DNA of 64,000 bases, from contig NZ_AP012326.1 in NCBI RefSeq assembly GCF_001042595.1, positions 1,364,001 to 1,428,000 on the forward strand. The letters run 5' to 3'. Made by a program: the position numbers and the translations under genes. The notes under the pieces were generated by a model. It worked only from the letters and a program-made list of their open reading frames with translations, was not told where the DNA came from and did no database searches. Of the stretch, positions 9,640 through 18,362 are shown piece by piece (position 1 is the stretch's first letter; the number at the start of each line of letters is the position of its first letter). The DNA is from Bifidobacterium dentium JCM 1195 = DSM 20436 (lineage in GTDB: Bacteria; Actinomycetota; Actinomycetes; Actinomycetales; Bifidobacteriaceae).

Positions 9640-10911
9640 ATGGCTTGCAATACGATTAATTCCAGCATCGGAATCTTCACGCTGGCGATACTTGCGGTAC
9701 TGATCGTCGCCGTGGCGCTCGGCGACGATACGCGCCGGAGTCGTATGGCATTCGCGGCGGTGCTGACACTGCACGCCGTCAACACGTTCGGAGGTCTGCT
9801 GGCCCAGAGGTTCACCGGTCTTGACGACACTTTCTCCATCATGATGACGTACATCGGCAACTATGGTACGTACATGGTGGGGCCTGTGGCCGTCACCGGC
9901 TTCATTCTGCTGGCATGTGCCAATCTGCCGACGGATCTTTCCCCGAAAGCGAGGCGTACGACCACCGGTCTCATCGTCATGCCGGGCGTTTTGAACATGC
10001 TGCTGATCATCCTCAACCCTTGGACCGGCTGGGTGTTCCGCATCGGGGAAGGCAATGCGTTCGCATGGGGGCCTCTGCACATGCTGCCGGATGACATGGC
10101 CGCACTGCAGATGCTGGTCTCCTTGCTGGTGGTGCCACTCGCGAATGCCGGAGGAGCCAAGCACGTCCTGCTGCAATGGCTGGCCCTGTTCATGCTACCG
10201 ATCGCCGCTGGAATCGTGGAGAATCGCCATGATTCGTTGACGTTGATGTACCCGGCCATCGCGTTCTCCCTGATGATACTGTTCATTCTGCGGCGGCAAA
10301 GCAACGAAGAACGGCGAATCCTCGCCGAACATGAATTGGCGGAGAGCAAGGCGAAGCTGTTTACCGAGCAATTGCACCCACATTTCATCTTCAATTCGCT
10401 GACCGCCATCCAGGAGTTGTGCATGGAGGATTCCACCAGGGCGAGAAAGGCCGTGCAGGAGCTGTCCGTGTACCTGCGCTGCAACATCGATGCTGTCGGA
10501 GAATCCCAACTGGTGCCCGTGCGCAAGGAAATCCAGCATGTCAAGGCATACCTCGGCCTGGTGCAGACCGACACCCCGCACAGCATCAAAATATCCTGGA
10601 ACATACGCACATTGGATTTCCGTCTTCCGCCACTCAGCATGCAGCCTTTGGTGGAGCATGCCGTCAAATTCCATCTTCCATACGCGTACGATCCGGCACT
10701 CGTCATCAAGGTATGGCACGATGACGTGGCTGACTACATCAGCGTGCATGACGATGTCGAATCCGAATGCCCCGAAGAAGCCGACCATCACACGGCCAGC
10801 CTGGATCGCGTGGCCAAACGGTTGGGTATCATCTGCAATGGTTCCCTCACATACGCCAGTGATCACGGAACGACTCTGACCATCACCATTCCCAAAGGCG
10901 GTAATGCATGA
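9640..10911 (+). CDS. LytS/AgrC-type sensor histidine kinase with atypical ATPase domain
   Basis: The product is 423 aa from the ATG at 9640, behind an AGAAGGGG ribosome site. Six or so hydrophobic segments occupy roughly residues 8-220. They are followed by the PF06580-type phosphoacceptor motif QLHPHFIFNSLTAIQEL (His near residue 246). The ATP-binding half is unusual: the N-box reads PLVEHAVKF, where the family usually has PLVENAIKHG, and the usual glycine-rich D-N-G motif is not recognisable. It overlaps the response-regulator gene by ATGA. It is divergent from the pilin operon, so it may regulate it. Confidence 0.85.
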   Translation: MACNTINSSIGIFTLAILAVLIVAVALGDDTRRSRMAFAAVLTLHAVNTFGGLLAQRFTGLDDTFSIMMTYIGNYGTYMVGPVAVTGFILLACANLPTDLSPKARRTTTGLIVMPGVLNMLLIILNPWTGWVFRIGEGNAFAWGPLHMLPDDMAALQMLVSLLVVPLANAGGAKHVLLQWLALFMLPIAAGIVENRHDSLTLMYPAIAFSLMILFILRRQSNEERRILAEHELAESKAKLFTEQLHPHFIFNSLTAIQELCMEDSTRARKAVQELSVYLRCNIDAVGESQLVPVRKEIQHVKAYLGLVQTDTPHSIKISWNIRTLDFRLPPLSMQPLVEHAVKFHLPYAYDPALVIKVWHDDVADYISVHDDVESECPEEADHHTASLDRVAKRLGIICNGSLTYASDHGTTLTITIPKGGNA

Positions 10912-11687
10912 ACATCCTCATCGTCGATGACAAGCAGCTTGCGATCAATGCATTATGCCGTATTCTGCGCGATGTCGAGCCTGACAGCACCTGCATGAAG
11001 GCGCTGTCGGCGCAACAGGCGTTGGACGAGGCTTCCCGAACCCATTTCGACGTGGTGTTTCTCGATATCGAAATGCCCGGCATGAATGGCATCGAATTGG
11101 CGCAAAAGCTCAAGGCAGGCAACGAGAGCATTAACATCATCTTCGTTACCGCCCATGCCGAGCACGCGCTCGAGGCACACGGCATGTACGTCAGTGGATT
11201 CCTGCTGAAACCCGCCAGCGAGGATGATGTGCGCACCGCATTGTCCAATCTGCGCAACCCCATCGAGTCGGAGAACGAGGAACGTATCACAGTACGCTGT
11301 TTCGGGGATTTCGATGTGTTTCATCACGGCGAACCGTTGAAGTTCGATCGCAACAAATCCAAGGAATTATTCGCGTATCTTGTGCATCGTAAAGGTGCAC
11401 GCTGCTCCATCAGCGAACTCATCACCGCATTATGGGAGGATGCTTCCAACTCGGCGTCACGCCGCACCCAAGTACGCAATCTCATCCACGATCTGAAGAC
11501 GACGTTGGAGCCGATCGGCCAAGATGACATCATCGTGCGCGGCCGTGACAGCGTGGCAATCAAGACGGAAGCGCTCAACTGCGACCTGTTCCGTTTCCTG
11601 AAGGGAGAGCCCGGCGCCGTGAATCTGTATCATGGCGAATACATGGCCCAATATGACTGGGCCGATATGACGGAAAGCATGCTGTAA
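10908..11687 (+). CDS. Response regulator with CheY-like and SARP-like winged-helix domains
   Basis: The product is 259 aa. The receiver domain has the acidic pocket (VDD near residue 7), the phospho-acceptor Asp in VVFLDIEMPGMNG (about residue 53), and the conserved Lys in FLLKPAS. The C-terminal half (ITVRCFGDFDVFHHGEPLKFDRNKSKELFAYLVHRKG) matches the winged-helix DNA-binding module of SARP/BTAD regulators rather than LytTR, which is the usual partner of LytS-type kinases. The four-base overlap with the kinase shows the two form a pair. The likely target is the divergent pilin-sortase operon, by position only. Confidence 0.87.
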   Translation: MNILIVDDKQLAINALCRILRDVEPDSTCMKALSAQQALDEASRTHFDVVFLDIEMPGMNGIELAQKLKAGNESINIIFVTAHAEHALEAHGMYVSGFLLKPASEDDVRTALSNLRNPIESENEERITVRCFGDFDVFHHGEPLKFDRNKSKELFAYLVHRKGARCSISELITALWEDASNSASRRTQVRNLIHDLKTTLEPIGQDDIIVRGRDSVAIKTEALNCDLFRFLKGEPGAVNLYHGEYMAQYDWADMTESML

Positions 11688-11763
11688 AGCGTTCAATCCG
11701 CCATATCGGACCGGGTCCATCGGTCAACCATCCCGTACGGGTTTGGTGAACCGACCATGATCG

Positions 11764-12168
11764 TCAATCCTTGACGATGGTCTTTCCGGCCGTCGCCCCC
11801 GGTGTCAGATCCTGGATTTCCGTGATCTGCAACACCGGAATGGTCATGGGCTTCTTCGTGCCGCGTTCCTCGGCGATTTTGACCTGTTCCTCGTAAATCG
11901 CGTCGTTGTCGTGCAGTACGACATTGCCACGGAAACGGTAGCCTTTCCTCTGTTCGAGGTTCGCAACGGCAACGACCAATTCGCTGCCATCAAGCAGATT
12001 ACGGTACATTTGTCCGGCGGTACGCTCGTGATAGCCGATGTGATTGTCGTCGATGATGAACATGCTCATCTTCGGTCCGAGATCCACATGGCCGTCCTTG
12101 CCGATGGTCGCGACCCATGCCAGATTGCCGTTGAGGAATTCCTTCATCTCCGCAGTGAGATTTGCCAT
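11764..12168 (-). CDS. Pyridoxamine 5'-phosphate oxidase-fold protein
   Basis: The product is 134 aa from the ATG at 12168 (MANLTAEMKEFLNG), with AAAGGA upstream. A longer frame to 12252 exists but lacks a ribosome site. The pattern LAWVATIGKDGHVDLGPK, then YHERTAGQMYRNLL and a VVLHDNDAIYEE strand, is typical of small split-barrel flavin-binding proteins. The physiological substrate is unknown. It converges on the response regulator and has no obvious operon partner. Confidence 0.75.
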   Translation of the reverse strand: MANLTAEMKEFLNGNLAWVATIGKDGHVDLGPKMSMFIIDDNHIGYHERTAGQMYRNLLDGSELVVAVANLEQRKGYRFRGNVVLHDNDAIYEEQVKIAEERGTKKPMTIPVLQITEIQDLTPGATAGKTIVKD

Positions 12169-12356
12169 GATTGCGGTCCTTTCCAACTCGTGCGTCTGTG
12201 GTGTAAGACGTGTTTCCAGACTACGGCAGCAAGGCTTTCGACACATGTTCACTCTGCGTGAATACCGTCACATTGACTGTGCTGCGCCAATGGCCTGTTG
12301 CGGTTGGTTCATATCGGCTCAGTTCATGCCACCGGTTCGGCAACGGTTCACCATAC

Positions 12357-12390
12357 GAAAAAAGGGCTTCCGACTTTCATCGGAAACCCT
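12357..12390 (-). terminator. Intrinsic terminator after tRNA-Ala
   Basis: On the minus strand a stem formed by AGGGTTTCCGA and TCGGAAGCCCT (with one or two internal mismatches) encloses a short loop and is followed by six T residues. It begins just past the tRNA 3' end and is the clearest Rho-independent terminator in this part of the window. Confidence 0.85.
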
Positions 12391-12395
12391 GTTCG

Positions 12396-12468
12396 TGGAG
12401 CTAAGGGGATTCGAACCCCTGACCCTCTCCATGCCATGGAGATGCGCTACCAGCTGCGCCATAGCCCC
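12396..12468 (-). tRNA. tRNA-Ala (anticodon GGC)
   Basis: The minus strand folds as a 73-nt cloverleaf. The acceptor GGGGCTA pairs with TAGCTCC, the T-loop is GGTTCGAATCC, and the anticodon stem TCTCC/GGAGA encloses loop ATGGCAT, giving anticodon GGC (reads GCC/GCU Ala codons). CCA is not encoded. A terminator follows directly. Confidence 0.95.
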
Positions 12469-12556
12469 GTGTCTGCTCTGCAAACCTTGTATAAGATACA
12501 TCGCAGACTTGAATCATGCAATCCCGGCGTGTCGCTCAAGGATTGGATGCATGACC

Positions 12557-13642
12557 TCAGTTCGTCGTACCGGTCGTCCCGCTTGAATTCGTGCTGGTTC
12601 CGGAATCGGACGATTCGCCTGTCGAAGTGCCGGAAGTCGAATCGTTTGTGGTGGAACCGGAGGAATTGGAACCGGAACTGGTACCGGAATCGGTACCGGA
12701 ATCGGTACTTGAGGAGTCCGAACCATCGGTCGACGACGAGCCGCCATCGGTGGTGCCGGTGCTGGAATCGGACGAGCCGCTGGTCCCTGACGTACTGTCG
12801 GAAGTGCTGCCGGAGGTCTTGTCACTGCCACTGGTGGTCGGCTGATCGGTCGCCCCGTCGGTAGTGTCGGTTCCACTCGTCGTGGTACCGGAACCTGAGG
12901 TAGGGGTACCGGAGACGGTACTGCCCGTATCACTCGAGCTCGTCGAAGGTGTGACCTTCTCGTACACCACGTCATGCACTACGGTGTCCGTGCCTTTGCC
13001 ATGGGTAAAGAAAAGGATGAGGCCCGCACTCAGTCCTACGCCGACCAGCGCGCCGACGAATGCGATGATGGCCGGTGCGTATTTGCCATGCAACCACGCC
13101 ATGACACGGGTCTCCCCCGTGTGGTGCATGGTCCGGGACCCGCCGGCGGACGAGCTTCCAGCTTTGACGCTCCGCTTGGTTTTCGTATTGCGTTCAGGGT
13201 TGGCCAATATGCTTGTGGCTTCCGTACCGTCCTTACCGGAGGCGATGACCCTTGGCGAGTCGGACATCACCGCAGTCTGGTCAGACGTAATGACCGCGGT
13301 ATCGCTTCCGCCATGCCGGACTTCGCCGATGACCTGCGTGGCTTCCGTACCGTTATCGGTTTTGGCATCGCTTTCAGGGGTTTCCCCGTCCGAGTTCGAA
13401 CCGAACGGCACCGCATTCTGAATCTTTTCGCCCGATGCCTTCAATACGTTCTTATAGATCTGCGTCGAAACGGCGGAGACGATGGATCCGGCCGCCACAC
13501 CGATCACCGAACCCGCTATGCCGATTTTCGCGGAAAGGAGGAAGGACGTCACTGCGGCAAGCGCACCTGCCGAGATTGATGAAAATGAAATTCCCTTGAA
13601 AAAATTCTTCACAGCACACGACGATAGCGAGTATCGCTTCAA
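12557..13642 (-). CDS. Membrane protein with long Ser/Thr/Gly-rich extracellular tail
   Basis: I do not recognise a family. The product of about 361 aa has two hydrophobic segments near residues 19-60, a polar stretch of 120 residues, a strong membrane helix at about 188-213 (APAIIAFVGALVGVGLSAGLILFF), then about 145 residues made almost entirely of Ser, Thr, Gly and Asp. This suggests a membrane-anchored protein with a flexible, possibly glycosylated, cell-wall-spanning tail. The start is uncertain: the full frame begins at a TTG and a GTG ten codons later is equally plausible. It follows the glmU-rsfS-phosphatase run on the same strand. Confidence 0.6.
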   Translation of the reverse strand: MKRYSLSSCAVKNFFKGISFSSISAGALAAVTSFLLSAKIGIAGSVIGVAAGSIVSAVSTQIYKNVLKASGEKIQNAVPFGSNSDGETPESDAKTDNGTEATQVIGEVRHGGSDTAVITSDQTAVMSDSPRVIASGKDGTEATSILANPERNTKTKRSVKAGSSSAGGSRTMHHTGETRVMAWLHGKYAPAIIAFVGALVGVGLSAGLILFFTHGKGTDTVVHDVVYEKVTPSTSSSDTGSTVSGTPTSGSGTTTSGTDTTDGATDQPTTSGSDKTSGSTSDSTSGTSGSSDSSTGTTDGGSSSTDGSDSSSTDSGTDSGTSSGSNSSGSTTNDSTSGTSTGESSDSGTSTNSSGTTGTTN

Positions 13643-13677
13643 AAGGACTGGCGATTATGTGAAAATTCGTGGAATCC

Positions 13678-14424
13678 TTAAAAGTCAAGGCCTTGGCGGC
13701 GTGGATGTTCCCACTGTTCGGTATCGGCGATTGCCGGACCGTGATTGTAATCTAGCAATCTCCATCGCAGTGTGTCCCCTATTTCGATCGGTACAAGATG
13801 CACCCAATGTGCGTTGCGCATCGAAAGAATGGAGGCGAAATCGGGCTGTACTTCGTTCAGTCCCAACAACGTCTGCAGTGTCTGTGAGATCCAGGCGCCG
13901 TGGGAGAACACGAATAGGTCGGTGTCGGTTCCGGCTCGCATGGCCCAATCATTGAGGGCTTCCACGCCGCGTTTGCCGACGTGTTCCTTGCTTTCCGCGC
14001 CATATTTGAGTTCTCCGCCACGGAACTCGGCCCAGGAACGATAATCCTCCGGGTAACGTTCGGCGAGCTCTTCCACGGCGACGCCCTCCCAATCACCGAA
14101 GCTGCGTTCGCGCACACGCTCATCGGCATGCACCGTAAGTCCCAGCGGATCGGCAAAGGCATGTGCGGTGGCGGCCGCACGGTCGAGATCGGAGCAGACC
14201 ACCAGTCGATTGGGAATATCCGGACGATGATCCACATAAAGCTCACGTAAGGCCCTTGCGGTCTGCCTCACCTGCCACTCGCCCACTTCGTCAAGGGGAA
14301 TGTTGATCTGCCCCTGCAGGCGATGCTGCGCATTGAATGCGGTACGTCCATGACGTACCAGCGTGATGGCGTGCACATGCTGTGGCACATTGCCCCGTGA
14401 TTCAATCGTTACGTTGCGCGGCAT
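13678..14424 (-). CDS. Histidine phosphatase (phosphoglycerate-mutase superfamily)
   Basis: The product is 248 aa from the ATG at 14424, which has AGGAG upstream. Signatures are LVRHGRTAFNAQHRLQGQ, the RVRERSFGDWEG motif and the distal His in FVFSHGAWIS. It lies 20 bases after rsfS and is probably cotranscribed with glmU and rsfS. In other actinobacteria a phosphatase at this position behind nadD/rsfS is often annotated as glucosyl-3-phosphoglycerate or broad-specificity phosphatase; the real substrate cannot be read from the sequence. It is a paralogue of the gene at 6003-6839. Confidence 0.9.
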   Translation of the reverse strand: MPRNVTIESRGNVPQHVHAITLVRHGRTAFNAQHRLQGQINIPLDEVGEWQVRQTARALRELYVDHRPDIPNRLVVCSDLDRAAATAHAFADPLGLTVHADERVRERSFGDWEGVAVEELAERYPEDYRSWAEFRGGELKYGAESKEHVGKRGVEALNDWAMRAGTDTDLFVFSHGAWISQTLQTLLGLNEVQPDFASILSMRNAHWVHLVPIEIGDTLRWRLLDYNHGPAIADTEQWEHPRRQGLDF

Positions 14425-14444
14425 GCTTCTCCTCACGTCCTGGA

Positions 14445-14849
14445 TTATTCCGCTTCGACGGCTTCCTCCGTCGTGTCCTGCGCGTGGTCGAGCTGGAGGT
14501 CGATGTTCGGGCAATCCTTCCACAGTCGTTCCAAGCGATAGAAGTCGCGTGACTCCTGATGCATGACGTGAATCACGAAGTCACCGTAGTCGAGTAGCAC
14601 CCACTGCCCCTCGGTCAGGCCTTCGCGTGAACGTGGCTGACGCTTGCCGTCTTTCAGATAAAGGTCCTTTTCGATTTCCTCGGCCACAGCCAGTACCTGA
14701 CGCTCGTTCGAAGCGCCGGCGATCATCATGAGGTCGGTGATGGCCAATGGTTCGGTGACATCGAAAGCCACGATGTCAGTGGCCTTCATGCGATCGGCCG
14801 CGGCTGCGGCGATGCGGATGGCGTCGATGGAATCTTGTACTGCCGGCAT
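14445..14849 (-). CDS. rsfS: Ribosome silencing factor RsfS (Iojap/YbeB family)
   Basis: The product is 134 aa. RsfS binds ribosomal protein uL14 and blocks subunit joining when nutrients are short. The family pattern is present: ATDIVAFDVTEPLAITDLMMIAGASNERQVLAVAEEIEKDL, then QWVLLDYGDFVIHVMHQESRDFYRLERLW. The ATG at 14849 (MPAVQDS) has GGGAGC six to seven bases upstream; an ATG at 14864 would overlap glmU and is less likely. It starts three bases after the glmU stop, so the two are coupled. Confidence 0.95.
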   Translation of the reverse strand: MPAVQDSIDAIRIAAAAADRMKATDIVAFDVTEPLAITDLMMIAGASNERQVLAVAEEIEKDLYLKDGKRQPRSREGLTEGQWVLLDYGDFVIHVMHQESRDFYRLERLWKDCPNIDLQLDHAQDTTEEAVEAE

Positions 14850-14851
14850 AA

Positions 14852-16234
14852 TCAGCGCTCCCATTCGGGCTTCCAGCCCTCTACTACATGTTGCGTGTTT
14901 TCGGAATAGACCATGGAATCGGCCGGCACATCATGCCGGACCACAGAGCCTGCGCCCGTGGTCACGCCGTCTCCGACTTCGACCGGGGCGACGAACAGGT
15001 TACCCGCGCCCACATGCACGTTCGATCCGATGGTGGTGTGGTGCTTGTGCACACCGTCATAGTTGGCGGTGATGGTACCGCCGCCGATGTTGGTGCGCTC
15101 GCCCAGATCGGCGTCGCCGACATAGCTCAGATGCGGTACCTTGGTGCCGTTGCCGATGTGGGCTTTCTTCATCTCCACGAAGGCACCGGCCTTGGATTCC
15201 TCACCGAGGTCGTTGCCTGGGCGCAGGTAGGTCCATGGACCGATGTTGGCGGCACGTCCGATATGGGTTTCCTGCACGCGGGAACGTTCCACATGGGCTT
15301 CGGCGTCGATGGTGGCGCTGATCAGCGTGGTGTACGGGCCGATTTCGGCGGCCTCGCCGATCACGGTATGGCCCTGAAGGAAGCAGCCGGGTAGGATCAC
15401 GGCGTCACGAGCAATCCGAACATCGTCTTCGATCCATGTGGTTTCCGGATCAAGAATGGTCACGCCTTCGCGCATCCAATGCTCGCACACGCGCGCATTG
15501 TGGGCTTTGGCCAGTGCGGCAAGCTGCACGCGGTCATTCACGCCTTCCACGCTCAACGGATCGGAAGCTGCGAACGCACCGACCGCGCCATGCGCCTTGG
15601 CGGTCTCGAGAGCATCGGTCAGGTAGAACTCGCCCTGGGCGTTGTCTGAATTCAGGTTGGCGATGGCCTCGGCCAGCAACTTGGCGTCGAACACATATAC
15701 GGAGGTGTTCACCTCATGCACGGCCAGTTCACTGCTGTTGGCATCCTTCTGCTCCACGATGCGCAGCACATTGCCTTCGCTGTCGCGGATGATTCGACCG
15801 TAGCCGGTCGGATCATCAAGGACGGTGGTGAGCACGGTCGCTCCGTTGCCGCTCTGCTCATGGAAGGCAAGCAGTTGATTCAGCGTGCCGGCGTCAAGCA
15901 GCGGCATGTCGGAAGCGGCGATCAATACGACGCCGTCAAGCGCCCCATCTTCCTGCAATTGGGCCATGGCGCACTGCACGGCCCGGCCCGTGCCCGGAAT
16001 GTCGTCCTGGTTGACGATGGTGACACGCTCATCGTAGGAGCGCGCCGCGGCCGCGACACGCTCGGCCTGGTAGTGCACCACCACGGCGAGCGTGTCGGGA
16101 TTGAGTGCCGATACGGAATTCATCACACGGTTCAGAAAAGTCTTTCCCGCCAAGGTGTGCAGCACCTTCGGCTTGCTGGAACGCATACGGGTGCCCTCAC
16201 CCGCGGCGAGGATGATTGCGGCGCTTAATGCCAT
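14852..16234 (-). CDS. glmU: Bifunctional UDP-GlcNAc pyrophosphorylase / GlcN-1-P acetyltransferase
   Basis: The product is 460 aa. The N-terminal nucleotidyltransferase carries LAAGEGTRMRSSKPKVLH. The C-terminal half is a left-handed beta-helix made of hexapeptide repeats (IGEAAEIGPYTTLI, IGRAANIGPWTYLRPG) with the acetyl-CoA region near NIGGGTITANYDG. The enzyme makes UDP-N-acetylglucosamine for peptidoglycan. It heads the minus-strand run with rsfS and the phosphatase. The tRNA-Gln-like sequence and the accessory island begin about 240 bases upstream of its start. Confidence 0.97.
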   Translation of the reverse strand: MALSAAIILAAGEGTRMRSSKPKVLHTLAGKTFLNRVMNSVSALNPDTLAVVVHYQAERVAAAARSYDERVTIVNQDDIPGTGRAVQCAMAQLQEDGALDGVVLIAASDMPLLDAGTLNQLLAFHEQSGNGATVLTTVLDDPTGYGRIIRDSEGNVLRIVEQKDANSSELAVHEVNTSVYVFDAKLLAEAIANLNSDNAQGEFYLTDALETAKAHGAVGAFAASDPLSVEGVNDRVQLAALAKAHNARVCEHWMREGVTILDPETTWIEDDVRIARDAVILPGCFLQGHTVIGEAAEIGPYTTLISATIDAEAHVERSRVQETHIGRAANIGPWTYLRPGNDLGEESKAGAFVEMKKAHIGNGTKVPHLSYVGDADLGERTNIGGGTITANYDGVHKHHTTIGSNVHVGAGNLFVAPVEVGDGVTTGAGSVVRHDVPADSMVYSENTQHVVEGWKPEWER

Positions 16235-16471
16235 CTTCCGCCTTCCGTCTTTTGATTCTCGTCAACAGAGATGTTCGGCCGTGCGACCAGCAACGTGTCG
16301 GACATCTCCGCAACCTCCCGCGGAGATTCTGGCAAAACCGTTTGCGCTACCGCTCCTGTTGCGCCTGCACGGCAGGGCGCACAGCGTGCCGGTCCCCTTG
16401 AATCTTGCGTGAGAACAGTTTTTCTGCTCGAGGATTATAACCGTTGGGGCCGGACTTTGGGCTTTCGCCGT

Positions 16472-16542
16472 TCCCCCATGGTGTAATGGCAGCACACGGC
16501 TCTTTGGAACCTCTTGTCTTGGTTCGAATCTGGGTGAGGGAA
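16472..16542 (+). tRNA. Degenerate tRNA-Gln (TTG)-like sequence at the left island edge
   Basis: The 71-base sequence is closely similar to the tRNA-Gln at 50907-50977: the first 34 bases including leader are the same and the anticodon loop CTTTGGA is identical. It has a C-A mismatch in the acceptor stem (TCCCCCA against TGAGGGA), a C-C mismatch in the anticodon stem (GGCT against ACCT) and weak G-T pairs in the T stem. It may be a poor or dead tRNA gene or an integration scar. A weak hairpin with a T4 run follows at about 16556-16582. Confidence 0.6.
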
Positions 16543-16724
16543 CCTGCCAAAGGAAGGGCCTTCGCGAAAAACGGAAACCCTTTTCGGATATGCAAAATCT
16601 CTTTTGAATGATTGATAACAAGTGGATCAACGACGAAACCAATAAATCGTCGCTGTTCCTCCGGAATTTCGACGTCGGCAAATCAGTTCATCTTGGAACG
16701 GACTCATCTAATAAACCCACACCA

Positions 16725-16762
16725 TTCCGGTCCATGGGGAAGATTTTCTCCATGGACCGGAA
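16725..16762. terminator. Strong hairpin downstream of the NERD gene
   Basis: TTCCGGTCCATGG and CCATGGACCGGAA form a perfect 13-bp stem, extended by a G-T and three further pairs to a GATT loop. It lies 15 bases past the stop of the minus-strand NERD gene. No T-run follows on either strand, so it may be an attenuator or mRNA-stabilising hairpin rather than a classical terminator. Confidence 0.5.
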
Positions 16763-16777
16763 ATCAGATCGCCACAG

Positions 16778-18085
16778 TCATTTTTTCAATGAATCATAGA
16801 ACAGTTCAGTCACCTTTGCTGGAATCTTGGACGGGTCGTCAAGATCGCAGGCCTGAATCTCCTCAACAAGTTGTTTTGGAGTGACGCACTTGATGCCGCC
16901 AGTCCAGACGAGGTTCTCCACGTCTGGAAGACCGTTCTCCCCTGTCGGGACCATGCAGATATACGATTTACAATTAGCTCTCAGCAATCCCGGCATATGG
17001 CGCCAATTATTGAATTGGTTGGCCATGTTCTCCGAGGTGACAAGGTCGGGTTTTCCATCTTTTCCAGAAATGAGTGCATGCTTGAATTTGCTGATACGAG
17101 TTATCACATTATGCCCATTTTCATCATGTCCAACATTGACGTACTTGGTATCGGAACCACCTTTGTAGTTCTTCGCGTCTACGAACCAGACATGTACCTT
17201 GCCCGACTTGTTGACACCCACGAGTACACAGTCGACATCAGCATCCGTTGGATTGCCTTCGCTATCCTTGCCATATAGGGACCAGAACGACACGACCTTC
17301 AAGTCGCTGCCGACAATGATCCTTGCAAGGGCTTCCTCTCCGGCTCGGCCCGACGCGATGGCGTCGGAGTCGAACCGAGAAGCTTCCAAACCGCCGCCGG
17401 GCACGCCGTTGAGCCTACCATTGCAACGGGCCTGATACAGATTGATATCTTCAAAAGCCACATACCAAGGGTCGGCGGAGCCTTCTGCATCATGGCCTAC
17501 GAGCTTGAAGCCAAGATAGTTGTTTTCATAAGACGTAGCCCATTCGACGCCGTTCTCAAGCGCCACAGTTGAGAAACGGCTTTCGAATGTGTCGGCATTC
17601 CATGCGGCGAGATTCTCTTTATTGGTCTTGCATAAACGCCTGTAACCGAGAAATAGCACGGCAAGCAGCGTGACGGCCACGATGAACATGATCTTCTCGG
17701 CGAGCTTCACCTGCCATGGCAGTGTGTTATCTTGCTCGACCACTAGCTTCGCATAGGACCTGCCGAAGCTGGCAAGGGCCTTGTGATAGCCCTTTTCGGA
17801 TGATCCGTCCCAATCTTCGGTGTCCTTATACAGCCAATAATTATCCTGCAGGTCGCTGATAAGACAACAGCCATGCAACCAGAACCAGAGAACAATCGCA
17901 GCTGCCGCACCAATCGACTCTGCGTTGTAGCGCTCCTGATGGTTATCGAACCATTTCTGGCTGCATATGAACGGTTTACTTCCGATACGAAAGCCTCCAA
18001 CGGTGAACGCCACCAGCGTCAGCCAGCCCCACAGGGTTAAAGGCAAATGCACGTACAGCAACATTGTTCTTAGAACCATCAACAT
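16778..18085 (-). CDS. Membrane-anchored NERD (nuclease-related) domain protein
   Basis: The product is 435 aa. Two hydrophobic segments lie near the N-terminus, a third near residues 130-150 (IMFIVAVTLLAVLFLGY), and a soluble C-terminal domain follows. That domain has the NERD/restriction-endonuclease-like pattern: GRAGEEALARIIV, then DADVDCVLVGV and VWFVDAKNYKGG, giving the acidic residue and the D/E-x-K catalytic arrangement. The protein may therefore cut nucleic acid at the membrane; this is inference. It is the first gene of the island and diverges from the gene at 18363. The shared intergenic region carries the island dyad motif. Confidence 0.75.
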   Translation of the reverse strand: MLMVLRTMLLYVHLPLTLWGWLTLVAFTVGGFRIGSKPFICSQKWFDNHQERYNAESIGAAAAIVLWFWLHGCCLISDLQDNYWLYKDTEDWDGSSEKGYHKALASFGRSYAKLVVEQDNTLPWQVKLAEKIMFIVAVTLLAVLFLGYRRLCKTNKENLAAWNADTFESRFSTVALENGVEWATSYENNYLGFKLVGHDAEGSADPWYVAFEDINLYQARCNGRLNGVPGGGLEASRFDSDAIASGRAGEEALARIIVGSDLKVVSFWSLYGKDSEGNPTDADVDCVLVGVNKSGKVHVWFVDAKNYKGGSDTKYVNVGHDENGHNVITRISKFKHALISGKDGKPDLVTSENMANQFNNWRHMPGLLRANCKSYICMVPTGENGLPDVENLVWTGGIKCVTPKQLVEEIQACDLDDPSKIPAKVTELFYDSLKK

Positions 18086-18167
18086 GATGTTTCGCTTTCC
18101 TCTCTTTACTCATAATTGATTTCCGTCAAGGCTTTACTCGCTCGGAGCCATTGCCTTCACGTCTTCT

Positions 18168-18323
18168 CCACCGGACAATGCCGGCTTCCGCGTCATAAGG
18201 GAGGATTAAAGGTGGAAACCTTGTTTCACGAGATCAGAGAGTCCGCCAGAAACTGACGACGCCTCGATTAACCACGCGCGGACAGCGGTGAGCGAACAGA
18301 AACGTAGGGAATTTGTCCGGTGG
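18168..18323. promoter_or_regulatory. Island dyad motif, copy A
   Basis: CCACCGGACAAT at 18168-18179 and its near reverse complement TTGTCCGGTGG at 18313-18323 lie between the divergent NERD gene and the gene at 18363. The same pair occurs at 25155-25210 and 29964-30015. The arms are further apart here (about 133 bases) than in the other two copies (about 30 bases). Confidence 0.45.
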
Positions 18324-18362
18324 GAATTTCCGCGAGAACGCACACGACAACGGGAAGGAATC

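Noticed and set aside
11688..11763. Possible terminator between the response regulator and the PPOX-fold gene
   Set aside because: Only a short CCCGTACGGG palindrome and an imperfect CGGT/ACCG pairing are present. The stem is too weak to call.
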